Source: Paracyclopina nana
Taxonomy: Eukaryota > Arthropoda > Copepoda > Cyclopoida > Cyclopettidae
Direction of reading: 5' to 3'
Assembly (NCBI GenBank): GCA_019096065.1
Contig: JAGUCH010000009.1
Location: 5,962,001 to 6,026,000, forward strand
DNA length: 64,000 nt
The position numbers and the translations under genes are program-made. Shown here one piece after another: positions 23,196 through 35,130 of the stretch. Every line of letters starts with the position of its first letter. Position 1 is the first letter of the stretch. Below the pieces are notes generated by a model. It saw nothing but the letters and a program-made list of their open reading frames with translations. It ran no database searches and was not told where the DNA came from.

Positions 23196-23542
23196 TCTCC
23201 AAGAGAAGAACCTTGCAACTGATTGTATATATCTTTTTGAAACTAGAGAAGTATTATGAGATATTTAGAGGACTTGAAGGAGGATTAGGACATTGTTCAA
23301 CTAAGCTATTAAAAGTGGATCATGGCAACTTAAAAAGTAGGGCTTGAAAACCTTCCTTTCCTTTGTTGAATTAAAAATAACTGATTCTCTCCTTCCTCCA
23401 ATACTTACTTCTTTAAGTATTTTTTGGCCTAGGTCCAACCTTTGCCCTTTTCAATGAAGCCTATCACATATCAATGTATTTTTACTTTGATGTTTTATCT
23501 AAATTGGAAAAAAAAGTAAACTAAAGACTGCTATTGTTGGAA

Positions 23543-23620
23543 ATGATGATTTTTGTTCTCCTGGCAATTGTGAGTGCTATTATCATTGGTTTCACTCTTC
23601 TAGCCATCTATCCAAGCTAA
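23543..23620 (+). CDS. Possible 25-residue hydrophobic micropeptide
   Basis: A short frame begins with two ATGs and encodes one hydrophobic helix (IFVLLAIVSAIIIGFTLLAI) ending YPS and TAA. Its size and character resemble single-pass regulators such as sarcolamban, but there is no sequence match. AT-rich DNA can give such a frame by chance. Confidence 0.2.
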   Translation: MMIFVLLAIVSAIIIGFTLLAIYPS

Positions 23621-24896
23621 ATGAAAGTATAAAAATTAATGAAATGCATTGATTTAAGTAAGGTAAATACAAAAAGTCGCCTCCCAACACATTTTTATGT
23701 GACACAATAAGGGATTTATAAGGGAAAATAAATTTCATGAAACAGATGAAGGAGAATCATTCTAGGTTATTTTTTCTTGATTTAAACACATTTACTTTTT
23801 ATGACTGTTTTATATTTTATTTATGACTGACTTTGCTAGTGGGGCTAAGCCAGTGTGGCAGCTTCAGAGCCTTTCTGAGCCCTCTTTAGGTACTGATGTG
23901 GCAGTATCTGAGCCATCAAATGATCTACTTAAAGTGGTTTCTCCTTTTGTTGATAGGAGTGCTTGTTCAAATACTTCATATATGATAATATTATCTGTGC
24001 AGGGGTTCTAGATGGCAACAAAGGCTCTTGTAATGGAGGCAGTAGAGGTTAAAAAGAGAGTCTAAGTCTTTAGGTTCAGTTGATATCAATTGATGCAATT
24101 TGGGCCAGCTGTGGTGTAAGAAGCAGGCAAGGTTCTACTTGTAGGATTAGTGGCTAGGGGATCTTTTGGATATGATTCATTGGGAGTTAACACCAATGTT
24201 GCCAACTTCTTTGTTTGGATCTCAAAGTGTCAACAGGCTTGAGAACCTTTGTCCTCTGTCTTCGTGTAAATCTCCATTGAAGTCTTTTTCAAGTGTGGGT
24301 TGACTTACTTACCTCTTGAATAAAATATTTGATTTTGATAAAAAAGTATCTATAGGTAGTCAAACTTCAGCACAAAGAACATCAATGCTTGATTGCAAAA
24401 AAATGATTGTCAGGTTTTGGGAAAAAGAAACTTTGGCATGTCCTTCTTGAAAATTGTCTAATTCAAGAAGTCCATTCATTAAGAGATGACGTCAATTGAA
24501 CTAGTTGTCCTGCTTCTTGATTAATAGATTTGGACCTGAATGTTTTAGAGAATCATGAATAAAAAATAGAGTTGGCAAAATTCAAGGCATGTATCTGATG
24601 CCTAAAAGGTGAGTCAAAACAGCATTGAGAGCCATTCTTTCACTGATTAAAATTATGCAATCAATTGTCCAAAGACTTGGCTAAACTCATACAAGGCTTT
24701 GTAAGGGGTTCTACTCAGTTATAGTGTGTGGTGTAGTGTAATGTTTTTTATGGGAAGGTGTCACATGTACATAAAATAACAAAAAGTGATAGTAGACGTT
24801 TCTCAAATTGGCACACTGATCTATGGGCTGTAAATATTTAACAACAAGCCCTAGGTGAAAGCAACTAGATTAGTTGCAAAATAACATGCAAACATC
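23621..24896. other. Intergenic region upstream of the PAN/EGF/Kelch gene
   Basis: Low-GC sequence with no gene. Around 23840-23960 it has loosely iterated GAGCC-type phrases like those at 53.4-53.8 kb. The promoter of the next gene should lie at the right end, but no canonical TATA box was picked out. Confidence 0.4.
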
Positions 24897-27419
24897 ATGG
24901 CTTTTCTGAAACAACTGGTTGTCCTAACTATTTTTACAGGGCCTTGCTCATCTAGTTTGTTTGTTAAAACTAAAAATATTTCTTTGGTTGCTTGGAATGC
25001 TGCAGTGAAGCTAACAAGCTTGGATATTGCAGATACAATCATTGAATGCAGTGCAGTTTGTCAGTCACTCAAGGAAGTATATGGTTGTAATGGATTTCAG
25101 TTCGACAAAGCCACCAAAATGTGTAAACTGGCCAACCTTACTTTTCTTGAGGATGAGCAACCCAATGTAGAAAATGCTGTAAATAATTCATGAATGACAC
25201 CATTCATCAACATTCAAGCAAACTCTATCCATTTTCAGGTATTTCACTTTGACTTGAGCTTTCTTGGAAAAATAAAAATGGGATGCTATGGAAGCACCGA
25301 TTGCTGCAGGCCTTACAATCAGTGCAATTTACATGAGGGAGATTGTAGCTCAGATGAGGATTGCAAAGGAGGAGGATATGTTTGCGGAACAAAAAATTGC
25401 CTCACATCTGGCATTCCAAATAGGATTGGAGGGCAATGGGATAGCAATGATGATTGCTGCGAAAGAAGATGCACTCCGCAACATCCTTGTCCTCAAGGTG
25501 ACGGTGATTGTGATGAAAATTCTGACTGCTTGAAGCCAACTTGGCAGTCCTGTGTTGCTAAAAGCTGCTTGAACAACAGTTTTTTTGCTCTGTCCGAGTT
25601 CCCAGCTAACACCTTGGATGCATATACAGTTGACGATGATTGTTGTCTTAGGAACTGTCGACCTGACGCCAAATGTAGTCACAATATGGAAGGATGTGAC
25701 ACCAATGCTGATTGCAATGAGGGTTATGAGTGCCTTCCCAATGGATTTTGCATGGATATCGATGAATGCATGGAAAACGGAACTGGAATACCATATTGCA
25801 GCCAGAATGCTATGTGCAACAACAGCATTGGCTCATTTACATGTGAATGCAACTCAGGTTTCGAACTTCATGTTCCGAATGTGGGATGCTCTGACATCAA
25901 TGAGTGCTTGCTAAACCCTGCTCCAGGATGTGCTGTGAGGACAACTTGCACTAATCTTGTTGGATCTCACTCTTGTGAGTGCAGACCAGGATACACTGGT
26001 GACCCAATGGTCAAATGTTACGACATTGATGAATGCGCAGTCGGTGGCATGTATGCTTGCACATTTGGACTCAAATCAGGACTTGCAGATATGGCATGCG
26101 TCAACTGGCCAGGGTCATACAAATGTGTGGACTCTGCAATAATCAATGGGGGAGCAACTTTTGATTGGTATATGATAAATGCAAAAAGCAAGGATAACCC
26201 CACCACTTCATTGACCAATTGTAAAAGCCATGGTCTACCCAAAATGGAAACTAACAGATACATTGCAATGGCAGCGTATGTCAATGACTACTTGTTCATT
26301 TGCGGAGGAAATAATAGAGGCACTGGCGAATTGAGGACTTGCAGAAAACTGAATCTTACTACAAAAGTTTATGAGCCAATGGCAACAATGATGAGGTTTA
26401 GAAGACATATGACTTTTAATTATATTGAAGACAAAATCTATGCCCTGGGAGGGTATAAGCATTCAGGAACCACAGAAGAAACAGGGACGCCTTGTGAAAA
26501 AACCATGGAGGAATATGACATTGAGTTTGATACATGGGAATGGGCCCCAAGTTTTCCTGAATCTTATGGTGTTTACAAACACTGCGCTGTCTCAGTTGAC
26601 TATCGCCTTTTTGTAATAGGAGGACATGATTGCATCACAGGAAGCCTAGATACCGTTTACATCTATGACACAAGAGCTAGGACATGGACACAGTTGAATG
26701 GCAAAACCCCAATTAAGGCTCAGGATGCTGCTTGTTCTCAGATCTTCTTTCCGGATGGAAAACAAGCAATAGTGGTTGCGGGAGGCACCACTTCTGGTGT
26801 AAGTAGGAGAGTAAATGTCCGTTACCTTGATTTGAGTAATGTCAATGGAGACTGGATTGCTATGCCTAACCTGCCTGTGAGTTGGTCTGAAATGCCACAC
26901 CTTGCTTACCTAGGAAAGTAAGTGGGATGATAAAAAATGTGCTTGCTTCCATTGTGTTTGCTTCATTGCTTCAGGACATTGGTTATGTGGAGTGGATATT
27001 CTAGCAGCTGGAGTTGGGGTTCTGCAAATGTTTACATAATGAACTGGTCTAATAATGAATGGACTCGAAATGATAATAACAGACTGGGAGGAACTGAAGA
27101 TTGGAATACATACTCTGTCATTTCATCAACTCACTTTCCAAACCTGGATTGCTTCAACACTCAATGGTCATCTTGTGTTACTACAAAAGTTAGCAATCCA
27201 GGCAATGACATATCTAGTACCATAACCTCAGCGCTTAAGGACTGTGCTGATTATTGTTTCACTGTGAGTGGATGCATTGTTTGGGCAAGGAGGGGTTTAG
27301 ATGGGGAATGTTTTGCGAAAAGTGCTGCATCTGAAGATGTCACAGAAGAAGGCATGTCAAGAGGATTCATGAGTGACTGTTTTTATCACTGGCTTGGTAA
27401 CTCAACAATACAGCCTTGA
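24897..27419 (+). CDS. Secreted PAN / cysteine-repeat / EGF / Kelch mosaic protein
   Basis: Probable extracellular or surface protein, function unknown. Exons 24897-25178, 25239-26917 and 26975-27419 (introns 60 and 57 bp) give 801 residues. The order is: signal peptide (FLKQLVVLTIFTG); an N-terminal PAN/Apple-like segment (ECSAVCQSLKEVYGCNGFQF); three cysteine-rich repeats of the form CC-x3-C ... GDC/GC-x4-DC; three calcium-binding EGF-like modules opening DIDEC, DINEC and DIDEC; a Kelch region (YLFICGGNN, IYALGGYK, LFVIGGHD, AIVVAGGTT); and a C-terminal PAN/Apple-like segment (ALKDCADYCFTVSGCIVW). No transmembrane segment follows the Kelch part. All introns fall between or at the edge of modules. 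Confidence 0.85.
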
Positions 27420-27631
27420 AAAATGAGTGTACCAACAGCAGCATAAAATACATAAAAAATGAAATAGTTCCACTATCTGTTAGGAGTCTGAAGTATGTAG
27501 ATGACTTAGAATTTTTTTTATGAAGTAGACATGGTGAAATTCAATTGTATTTCTCATAATTCAATCCTGAGTTCTCCAATTTTGGGGGTGGTTTCAGAGG
27601 GCAGAATTTAGCAAGACAATGATGAAGAGTG

Positions 27632-28766
27632 CTATTCTTGTTGCTGGAGTCTAGCTTCAATAATTGCTCTTCTGTCCACACTAAAGTCCCCACTTTGGTG
27701 GGCATTTAATACTTCCATGACACCTGATTTACGAGGGTCAAATCTTTTGGTCTTCATCAGCTTCTTGTAGGCCTCTGAGGAAGGGTCTAGTTTTGATTCA
27801 CTGCAAAACAAACAGAGTAGTGTTGGAACATTTCTGAATATCATCACACAACCTTACTCTACTGTGCTTCCTGTGATCATGTCATTCATGACGTCATCTG
27901 CATACAATCCCCTGGGGCAGTTGTATTTTGGGGTTTTCACCTTGGGCTTTCCAACTGATGTGAAGTTATCCGGAATGAGGAATCGTTCAAGACCTTTTTT
28001 CATCGCCATCTCATAATAGGCCATTTTCTCCTCTTTACTCATCTGAAACAATCAATATGCACAATTTTATTGATGGTTTTAAAACAGCATTCAAATGTCA
28101 AGTAAAAGTATTGATGTTCAGTGGATATCATTCATCTTTGTTTTCAGTTGACGATAGTTAAGTTGAAAGGGGGCGAACAATGTTGTTAATCTTCAAGGTT
28201 TTCATTTTGCAAACGGTGAACAAATATTGCTGAATTTGTACGCTTACCTCTTTCAGCTCCGGTTGATTTGGGCTCGGAAAGGCTTCAGATATTGATGGAA
28301 TGATGTGATCGCCTCTCTCAACTGTCAATGTCATAGTCAACTCTGGCTGTCGCTTTATCAATTGGACAACTTGGTCATGTTTCAGCTCAGTGACATCAAC
28401 ATCGTTCACATACTTGATGGCATCATTGGCCATCAACTCGGCACGTCCTGCGGGAGTCCCAATGCCATGAACCTGAAATATTGTTCGCAATTGTCATCAA
28501 TGCAAATGTGGAGGCAACACAACTTTTTTCGTCTCCTGCCAATTTAAGTTTTTGAGAGTGAAAACAAATAGGAGCGTTCAAGACTGAAACTCATAACTTC
28601 ATTACATCATTTGAATACGTTCATTCACCAAAGGAAGATACGCATCCGGAATTACCTTGTCCACTTTTAGAAGGAGAGCCTCATCGGTCCCACCAACAAT
28701 TCTGAATCCCCAAGGCTGACTTGAGTTTTGCCTTTCCAGATGCAAAGTGAGAATTTCTCTGGGCAT
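27632..28766 (-). CDS. PDZ-ZM protein, paralogue A (ZASP/PDLIM N-terminal type without LIM)
   Basis: Likely cytoskeletal adaptor; in the ZASP/ALP family the PDZ and ZM parts bind alpha-actinin at Z-discs and adhesion sites. Exons 28766-28656, 28472-28248, 28042-27858 and 27800-27632 give 229 residues. The PDZ domain spans residues 1-95 (WGFRIVGGTDEALLLKVDK, GTPAGRAELMANDAIKYVND, LTMTLTVERGD). The ZM-like part follows: KYNCPRGLYADDVMNDMI and KRFDPRKSGVMEVLNAH. No LIM domain is present. Introns are 183, 205 and 57 bp; intron 2 may hold a decayed MITE copy. It lies head-to-tail with paralogue B, with matching intron phases in the last exons. Confidence 0.85.
28090..28170 (+). mobile_element. Possible decayed introner-like MITE in PDZ-ZM A intron 2
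   Basis: The phrases TATTGATGTTCAG, TTTTCAGTTGACGATAG and TTAAGTTGAAAG loosely follow the family consensus. No right end is visible. Confidence 0.3.
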
Positions 28767-28784
28767 CTTGCAGTCGAGGTGCAA

Positions 28785-29542
28785 ACCTCATGACTGGCCT
28801 CAGAATTTGCTAAACTGCTTCAGGACTATCATATTCTCTCTTTCTCTCTCTTACCTGAGCTCCTGACACTTTGGCTAATGATCTCTAAAACTTTCAGAGA
28901 GACGTCAGGTGCTTTAAAGCTTTCTAAAAAAGTACTTGGATCATCTTGTCCTGAAGTTCATTAACAATTATTTTTTTTTTAGATTTTTAATTTTATTTAA
29001 CACTTCTCTGAAGACTGAGGTGAGTACATTATTGTATGCCCTTGAAGTTTTTTATGAATCCAAAAGCACTTTTTAGCATTTTTTTTAAAACCTCTTTTGA
29101 ACTCTCCAAATTTGTGAAAGCACTTCAAAATGATGCACTTCCTAATACTGATAAAAGTGAAACAACTGAAAAAAAATTGTTTGGACTTCCTAAATGCAAA
29201 AAACTGAAGTTGAAAAGAGAATTTTCATTAAAGTAGATGAAAATTACTTCAATTGCAGGCTGAGTCATAAAACTGAAGAATTCCCATTTTGAGGCATGTA
29301 GAACTTGGTTTAATTGAAAAAAAGGAGTATATTTCACTTGTTAATGTGTAATATGTAGCATGAATTGCATTCTTGGTGTGGATCATTGAATGCTCTTTTT
29401 AGAAAGCTTGACAAATTCCAGCTTGAAGGCCCAGCTTTCTCCCAGCTTGACACTGAGCCAAGGAATGTCATATTTCATAAAAATCTCTCAATTCTTTTTT
29501 CTAGCTTGGAAAAATAGTGAATACAGAATAATATGTAGTATC
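28785..29542. other. Intergenic region between the two PDZ-ZM genes
   Basis: Contains a CT-rich stretch (about 28835-28855), presumably the promoter of paralogue A, and AT-rich sequence. The open frame at 29036-29236 (+) is low-complexity and not convincing. Confidence 0.4.
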
Positions 29543-30937
29543 TTAGGCACTCGGGCCCTCGGGCTCAGGTGGAGCAGGTGCAAAAAGGTCTCCACCTTTT
29601 TCATGGGCCAAAAGGACTTGCAGTGTGCTCGACTTTTTGGGGTCAAACCTCTTGCGATTTTTGGCCCTTGGGCAGGCATCAGGGGCCAATTTTTCCGGGC
29701 TGTGGGAAAAAGAATTTTTTTAGAATTTTTAAAAAATCATGGACTCTTGATTTTACTCGACAAAGCCGTGGTTTCCGGATGAGCCCAGCTCCAGGATTGT
29801 GTCCTCGCTGTACAAGCCCAACGGGACGTTGTATTTGCCCATTTTCAGCCTCGGAGGCCCACAAGCTGTGAACATGCAAGGAATGTCCGAATTCGGACCT
29901 AGGCCTTGCTTCATGGCCACACTGTAGTAATCTTCTGTCTAAAAAATATCCTTTTTTCAAGTCAACTTTAAGTCAGAGTTTGTGAAACCAATTTTTACCG
30001 TACGCGCCTTTTTTCAAGCCGACTGAAATTTACAATTTCGCAAAAGTTTGCACTTATTAAAATGTGAATAATGTGAAAAACTGACAGACTGACTCCAAAG
30101 TTGAGCCAATTTTGGCCCAAAATCCAACTATGTGAAAAAGTTTAACAAAAAAGGCTTGAATTACTTATTGGTTTTTTTTTGGTGTTTTAGGCCAAAATAT
30201 TATTAACTGATTGCAAATATGTTTCATTCAAGAAAACTTACAGCTTTGTGAAAGAAGTGCCAAATTTGCAATTTTGCAAAAGTTTGCCATTATTAAGATG
30301 TGACTAACTTAAAAGTTCAGCCAATTTTAGCCCCAAATATGCAAAAAGTTAATTTAAAAAAGGCTGAAATTACTTATTGGCTTTTTGGGTGTTTTAGGCC
30401 AAAATATAGTTCATCAAGTGCAAATACATTTTAGCCAAGTAATTCAGCTTTGAATTATCAACTATCATACATTCAATAAGTTAAGTAGCAGTTTCAAATT
30501 AGCGCGCGCACGGTAAAACGGTAAAAACTGACCTGCTCGGGCTGACCCTTCTCCTTGGGGAACACCCAGTCAAAATTGGGCACAACATTGGTCTTTCCCT
30601 CATCTCCGCTTTTTTAAAAAAAACATGCTTTAAAATAGCTTATTTACTTTTTTAAGCGCCTTTCAGGATTTTACCGTTCGATTTCTATTTCGAGTGTGTC
30701 GCCCGGCGCGTCTTTGATCAACTTGACCACATCCGCGTGGTTCATTTCAAAAACTTCCCGCCCATTCACTTTGACCAGGTAATCCAGGTTTTTGAGGCCG
30801 CCCGCGCCCGCCGGGCTGCAAAGGGCCACCTTTTCCACCCGGAAGGTGAGGGCATAATCTTTGCCCCCGGTGAGCCCGAAGCCCCATTTTTGCCCCGCTT
30901 CCCTTTTGAGCGTCAACGCGTGAATTTGACGGCCCAT
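29543..30937 (-). CDS. PDZ-ZM protein, paralogue B
   Basis: Same family and probable role as paralogue A. Exons 30937-30675, 30608-30533, 29938-29757 and 29699-29543 give 225 residues. Here the whole PDZ lies in the first exon (KWGFGLTGGKDYALTFRVEK, SPAGAGGLKNLDYLVKVNGR, DTLEIEIER). The second exon is a short linker. Exons 3 and 4 encode the ZM part (KYNVPLGLYSEDTILELG, KRFDPKKSSTLQVLLAHE) with the same phase-2 junction as paralogue A. The C-terminus is Pro-rich. Coding GC is much higher than in paralogue A. Paralogue A has an extra intron splitting the PDZ. The 594-bp second intron carries a tandem duplication. Confidence 0.83.
30030..30470 (-). repeat. Tandem duplication within PDZ-ZM B intron 2
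   Basis: A unit of roughly 235 bp occurs twice. Both copies contain GCAAAAGTTTGC, ATTACTTATTGG and GTGTTTTAGGCCAAAATAT in the same order. The first copy starts near 30030 and the second near 30265. The copies are diverged and noncoding. Confidence 0.65.
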
Positions 30938-31344
30938 CTTGGCTGAATGACACAAAAACACTACTGCTACTGAATTGCCCCTTGACCAGGGGAAAGCAAG
31001 GTCAGTCCTTGTTTTGTTTTTATCACGAGGCCCAGCTCAACTGCTTCTCAGCTCCAGCAGCTGACCTGGGCCCAATATGAGGCGAATTCCGGAGCACCCA
31101 CGACTTGCATAACAAAGACGCGTGCCAAGAAATTATGAAGCTTTTTAACGCGCAATTAATGGCAGTCAAAATCAAAATTGAGACTTTTTTTAAAAAAAAT
31201 TCCCGCAATGTTTTTGTTTCAAAAGTGAATATTTTTGCTTGCTGTTTTTTCGGGTTTGACTATGGATTAGCTGTTTTGAAAAGTCTTGTGGAAATGATAA
31301 TTAAACCTCACCTGATTTTGAGTGGCGCACGGTAAAAACGGGCT

Positions 31345-31435
31345 CCCATCAGTATCATAACAATAATATTGATGTAGGGCGATCCTAGCGGCCTTTCTGA
31401 GCAACATCTGGGATTCTCAGCTGAGTCTGCTTGAT
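31345..31435 (-). repeat. Copy of the SINE body, inverted
   Basis: Shares GATGTAGGGCGATCC and GGGATTCTCAGCTGA with the reverse complement of 36030-36115. It has no tRNA-like head. Confidence 0.6.
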
Positions 31436-32742
31436 AAAAAAACTGAAAAACTCCGTTTTCGCGCATCAAGAATTAGATCGAAATAAAGACCCAATTTAGT
31501 TTTTAAAGAATTACTTCATGATGCTGAAATAGAATGGCTTTAAATCTACAACAACCATTGAACACTTCATTTCAAGATTTTCCTGATGCCCAAGCTTAAG
31601 TAGAGTAAAAGTAACAATTCATAACTGTTTATTTGCCATGAAAAAAGTGGCAGAACTTAATTTAGGACTCCCATGTGTTTCTTCAAAAATGTCGGTAGAT
31701 GGCTTTGTTACGATACTGCTGTCTATAAAGTTGGGTTTTATCTCAAATCTAGTTCATTTTAGGAATGTCTTTAGATGACGGCTTTAGGCTTCACGTCAAA
31801 ATATCTTCAGTTTGTACACAACTGCATAAGGAAATGGCTGACTTTCGGTATTTCTTTTTAAGCGCAATTTCAAAGCATCATTCGTGCAACCTCTCAAAAA
31901 TTCTTGTAAAAAATTGTTTAACAATGAATATGTTCAATATTCTTCCCTAATAGAAAAAATAATTAAGAATAAAAGAAAAATGGCCTTGCTTAACTTATTT
32001 ACGGTAAAAAAAATTTAATTTTTAATCATATTATCCACAAAACTGATGAATATAGATTTTTCATACATTTTTTCAAAATGGCAGATTTTCTTGGCAGTCA
32101 ATTTTTGTCAATAATTTGCATTGTCTGGGCAATTTTTTCTTGCTTTTCCAGTTTTTCATGCATGAGAACGAGCCTTATGGATAAGCGGAAACGGGAAACA
32201 TCACGCTGCATTTTTTGCTTGCATTTGCGGGCTGGCCCTGCAGCCCTAGCCCGTTATCATTCATTTTTCCGCGGAAAAAAACCGCGTGCATTTTTGCAGC
32301 CAGCAAAAATCAGCTGATTTCTCCTCAGGAATGTCCCAATCCAGGATGAGCGGAAAAGCCTCAATTTTTATAGTGCACACATACAAAAATAGATACCAAA
32401 AAAAACAGCTGTCGGTTTTTTCGCGGAAGAAATAATCCAACTTCTTCATTTTTTATTATCATTCCATTTGGCGGAAAAAGCATGAATAACCGCGATTATT
32501 TACATTTTTCGGCCTGAAAATTGAATTTGGATAACATTAGGCTAAAAATGGGCAAGAATACCTTTTTTAAATTCAAAATGGAGGTTTTTGCTCAGAAGGT
32601 TCTGGAATTTCTGTAGGAGAGAGAAAAAGACTGACTTGGAGTAATGTAAACAAAGCCAAAGCCCTAAGCTCTCTCCTGTGAGGAATGTCTCAGCAGAAAT
32701 CTTCTCAGTCTTGCTCAGCCGCTGCTGAGAGCCTCAAAATCC

Positions 32743-32753
32743 AAGATGGCGGC
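32743..32753 (+). promoter_or_regulatory. YY1/Pho-type motif
   Basis: AAGATGGCGGC matches the classic YY1 (Pleiohomeotic) recognition sequence and sits near GC-rich sequence. No gene start is attached. A shorter match (AGATGGCGGC) occurs at 36901. Confidence 0.35.
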
Positions 32754-35130
32754 CGTCCTTCTTCTTCATGGTGCAATAACTCCTCCCTTTGTCAGAGTGC
32801 AACAGCCAATGAAAGTGCAGCTGCACTCGCGCCGTTACAGCTGCAAAAATGCAACGGTAATGAAACTGAGATTAATACGTAACGGAAAACATTCAAAAAA
32901 AAGGTATGCTATAATTTGAGCTTTTGGCTACTGAGGCTTTGAAAAGGGTGGCAAAAAGGCGCGAAAATGGGCTGAAAATTGGCATTAGGCTTGCAAAAAT
33001 GTCTTGGCTGCCGACGCGGCCCGAGTTGCTCTGCACTTTTTTCGCAACTGCCGCCGTTACGGCCGTTAACGCCCGGTCCGGCCCGGCCGGCCGGCCGGCC
33101 CGCCCGGCCGGAATTGCAAACAATGACCGCTCCCTCAAAACCAGACTTGGATCCTTTTTTTGCAAATTTCCTCAAGAAGCAACTGTTGCCAAAAATATTT
33201 CGCAAACAATCTTAAAGCTGATAATTTGAATATTTAAGCGTTTTTTTGCCATTACTTAAAATCGTTACAGACAGGGAAGAAGTTAGTTAATTTTTGTTAA
33301 GGCGGTAACGGTAACGGTAACGGTAACCGAGCGCTGAGTCTTACTTGGTGGGCGCTGCTGAGTCGACTCAGCAGCGAAATTGGCGAATTTTGCAGTTTGG
33401 CCTCCATGCAAAGGCGTCTTTTCGCAAGCAAGGTAGATTCGCGACTATGAGGAAGGCAAGCAAAGCTGTGTGCGAAAATGCGGCAGTCAGAGTAACGGCG
33501 GCCCGGCTCGCCGTTTTTGCACACGAAAACGGTGCCCGTGCAGATTTTCCGGCTCGGCCCGCATTGGCTTGCTCCTCTGCGCTGAGCTATGCGCTAAGCG
33601 CGCGCGCGCGCGATTTTTGCAAGCCTGAAACTGGGTCAAGCCTTAATTTTGCCGTAACAACAGCCCCCGCCGCCGATCCCGCTCCTCACACTGAAATTTT
33701 TAAAATAACGAAATAACGGTTTTCCATTAAAAAAATTCCACCGGCCGAAATTTCGCTTTGACAGGCCGATTTTGGCAATTTTGCCGTTTATGTGCAAAAT
33801 TGCATGCTTTTGCCTGGCTCTGGAGGATTTTTGCAGCTGTGTGTGCAGAGGAGAGAAAGGACGGCAGGGGCCGAGCATCGAACAAAGGACCGAGCCAAAT
33901 TAGGCATCGAGCGAAGCCCATTAAAAAAAGCAGACTTTTGGCCGTTTTTTAGACAATTTTAAAATGAGCTCAAAAAAGCAAAAAACTGATTTTTTTTTTG
34001 GTATGTTTGTTGCATTTTTTTTATAGGTTGAACATTCCCCGCGAGGTTTTGACAAATTTTGCGAATTTTTCGAATTTTTGTACGATGCTATTTTATAGAA
34101 GGCTGAAAATTCCGAGAAGTTTTGGCGAAATTTGGGGAATTCGAAATTAGGACTGATTTTTTTATTTGTTTGTTGCATTTTTTAAAAAAAAGTTGAAAAT
34201 TCCGCTTGGTTTTGGAGAATTTTTTAAAAATTAAAAGAAGTATTATAGCAAATTTTCAACATTTTAAATAAGTTAAATAAGTCGAAAAAAATCGAAATGA
34301 GGACTGATTGTTTTATGTTTACTGCAATTTTTTTTTAAAAAAAAGTTGAAATTCCGCGAGATTCTGCGAATTCGGTCGATGTTTACAAGACATTTCGCAT
34401 TGCGAGGCTCCCTCGTTGGCCTCGTCTGTCTGTTACCAAGCGCGTTAATTCAATTCGCACGGTGGTCGGAGGAGCGCGCGCGCGCGCATGACAAGCGCGC
34501 GATTTTCGCGAGGCCTTCGGCCCACTGTGCTCACTTTTGAGACTTGTATTCCTCGCTGCCGCGTGTTTGTATGCGTTTTACAGCTAAGCGAATTTTCCTC
34601 TATTGCACTCCCTCAATAATAATTCTTCTTCGTCGACCTGCGCTGAAAACGTTGATTTCACTTGAATTCCTCCAACTTTCATTTCGCGGACACTGCAAAG
34701 TACGTTTTTTTCACCGCGGGCTCCAAATAGACCTGGGTTCAATGGCCAACTTGAGCCCAAAAAAAATAAAAGTTTTTGAGGATTTACACTCAGTTATGCT
34801 TCAATGGAATGTTATGGTCAGCTGACGCGCGCGCGAGTCTGCCGGCGTGTAAAATATATGAAGAGCCGTTAAAAACCGTTGACAACTGCGGAATTGATGG
34901 TTAAAAAGAGCAGAGCACTTATATTTAAATCATTGCCGATTTTCATCTACTTGAAAAAGAGAAAGTTGACGCGCGCGCGAGTTTGCCGGCGTGTATTATA
35001 TGAAGAACCGTTAAAAAACGCTTAAAACTGGGCCGCGACTGCATAGCCAGGTGACATATGCAAGCAAAACTTAGAAATAAACATGGTGAACAGTAAGAAC
35101 ATCATGTACATTGCAAACATCATGGACATC

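Larger units (their letters stand above)
30962..35120. other. Gene-poor, partly GC-rich region
   Basis: No gene could be supported. AT-rich stretches with long T runs alternate with GC-rich islands near 33.0-33.1 kb (GGCC-rich), 33.5-33.7 kb and 34.4-34.5 kb (CG dinucleotide runs). (GGTAAC)n occurs at about 33305-33330. The segments at about 34817-34885 and 34962-35030 are similar (GACGCGCGCGCGAG, TGCCGGCGTGTA). Several open frames here are compositional artefacts. Confidence 0.5.

Noticed and set aside
29036..29236. 66-codon Lys/Phe-rich frame between the PDZ-ZM genes
   Set aside because: AT-rich low-complexity frame without domain, splice or promoter support.
32893..33921. Several overlapping 75-125-codon frames in GC-rich sequence
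   Set aside because: High GC lowers stop frequency; the frames overlap on both strands and show low-complexity Pro/Arg/Ala sequence with no domain.
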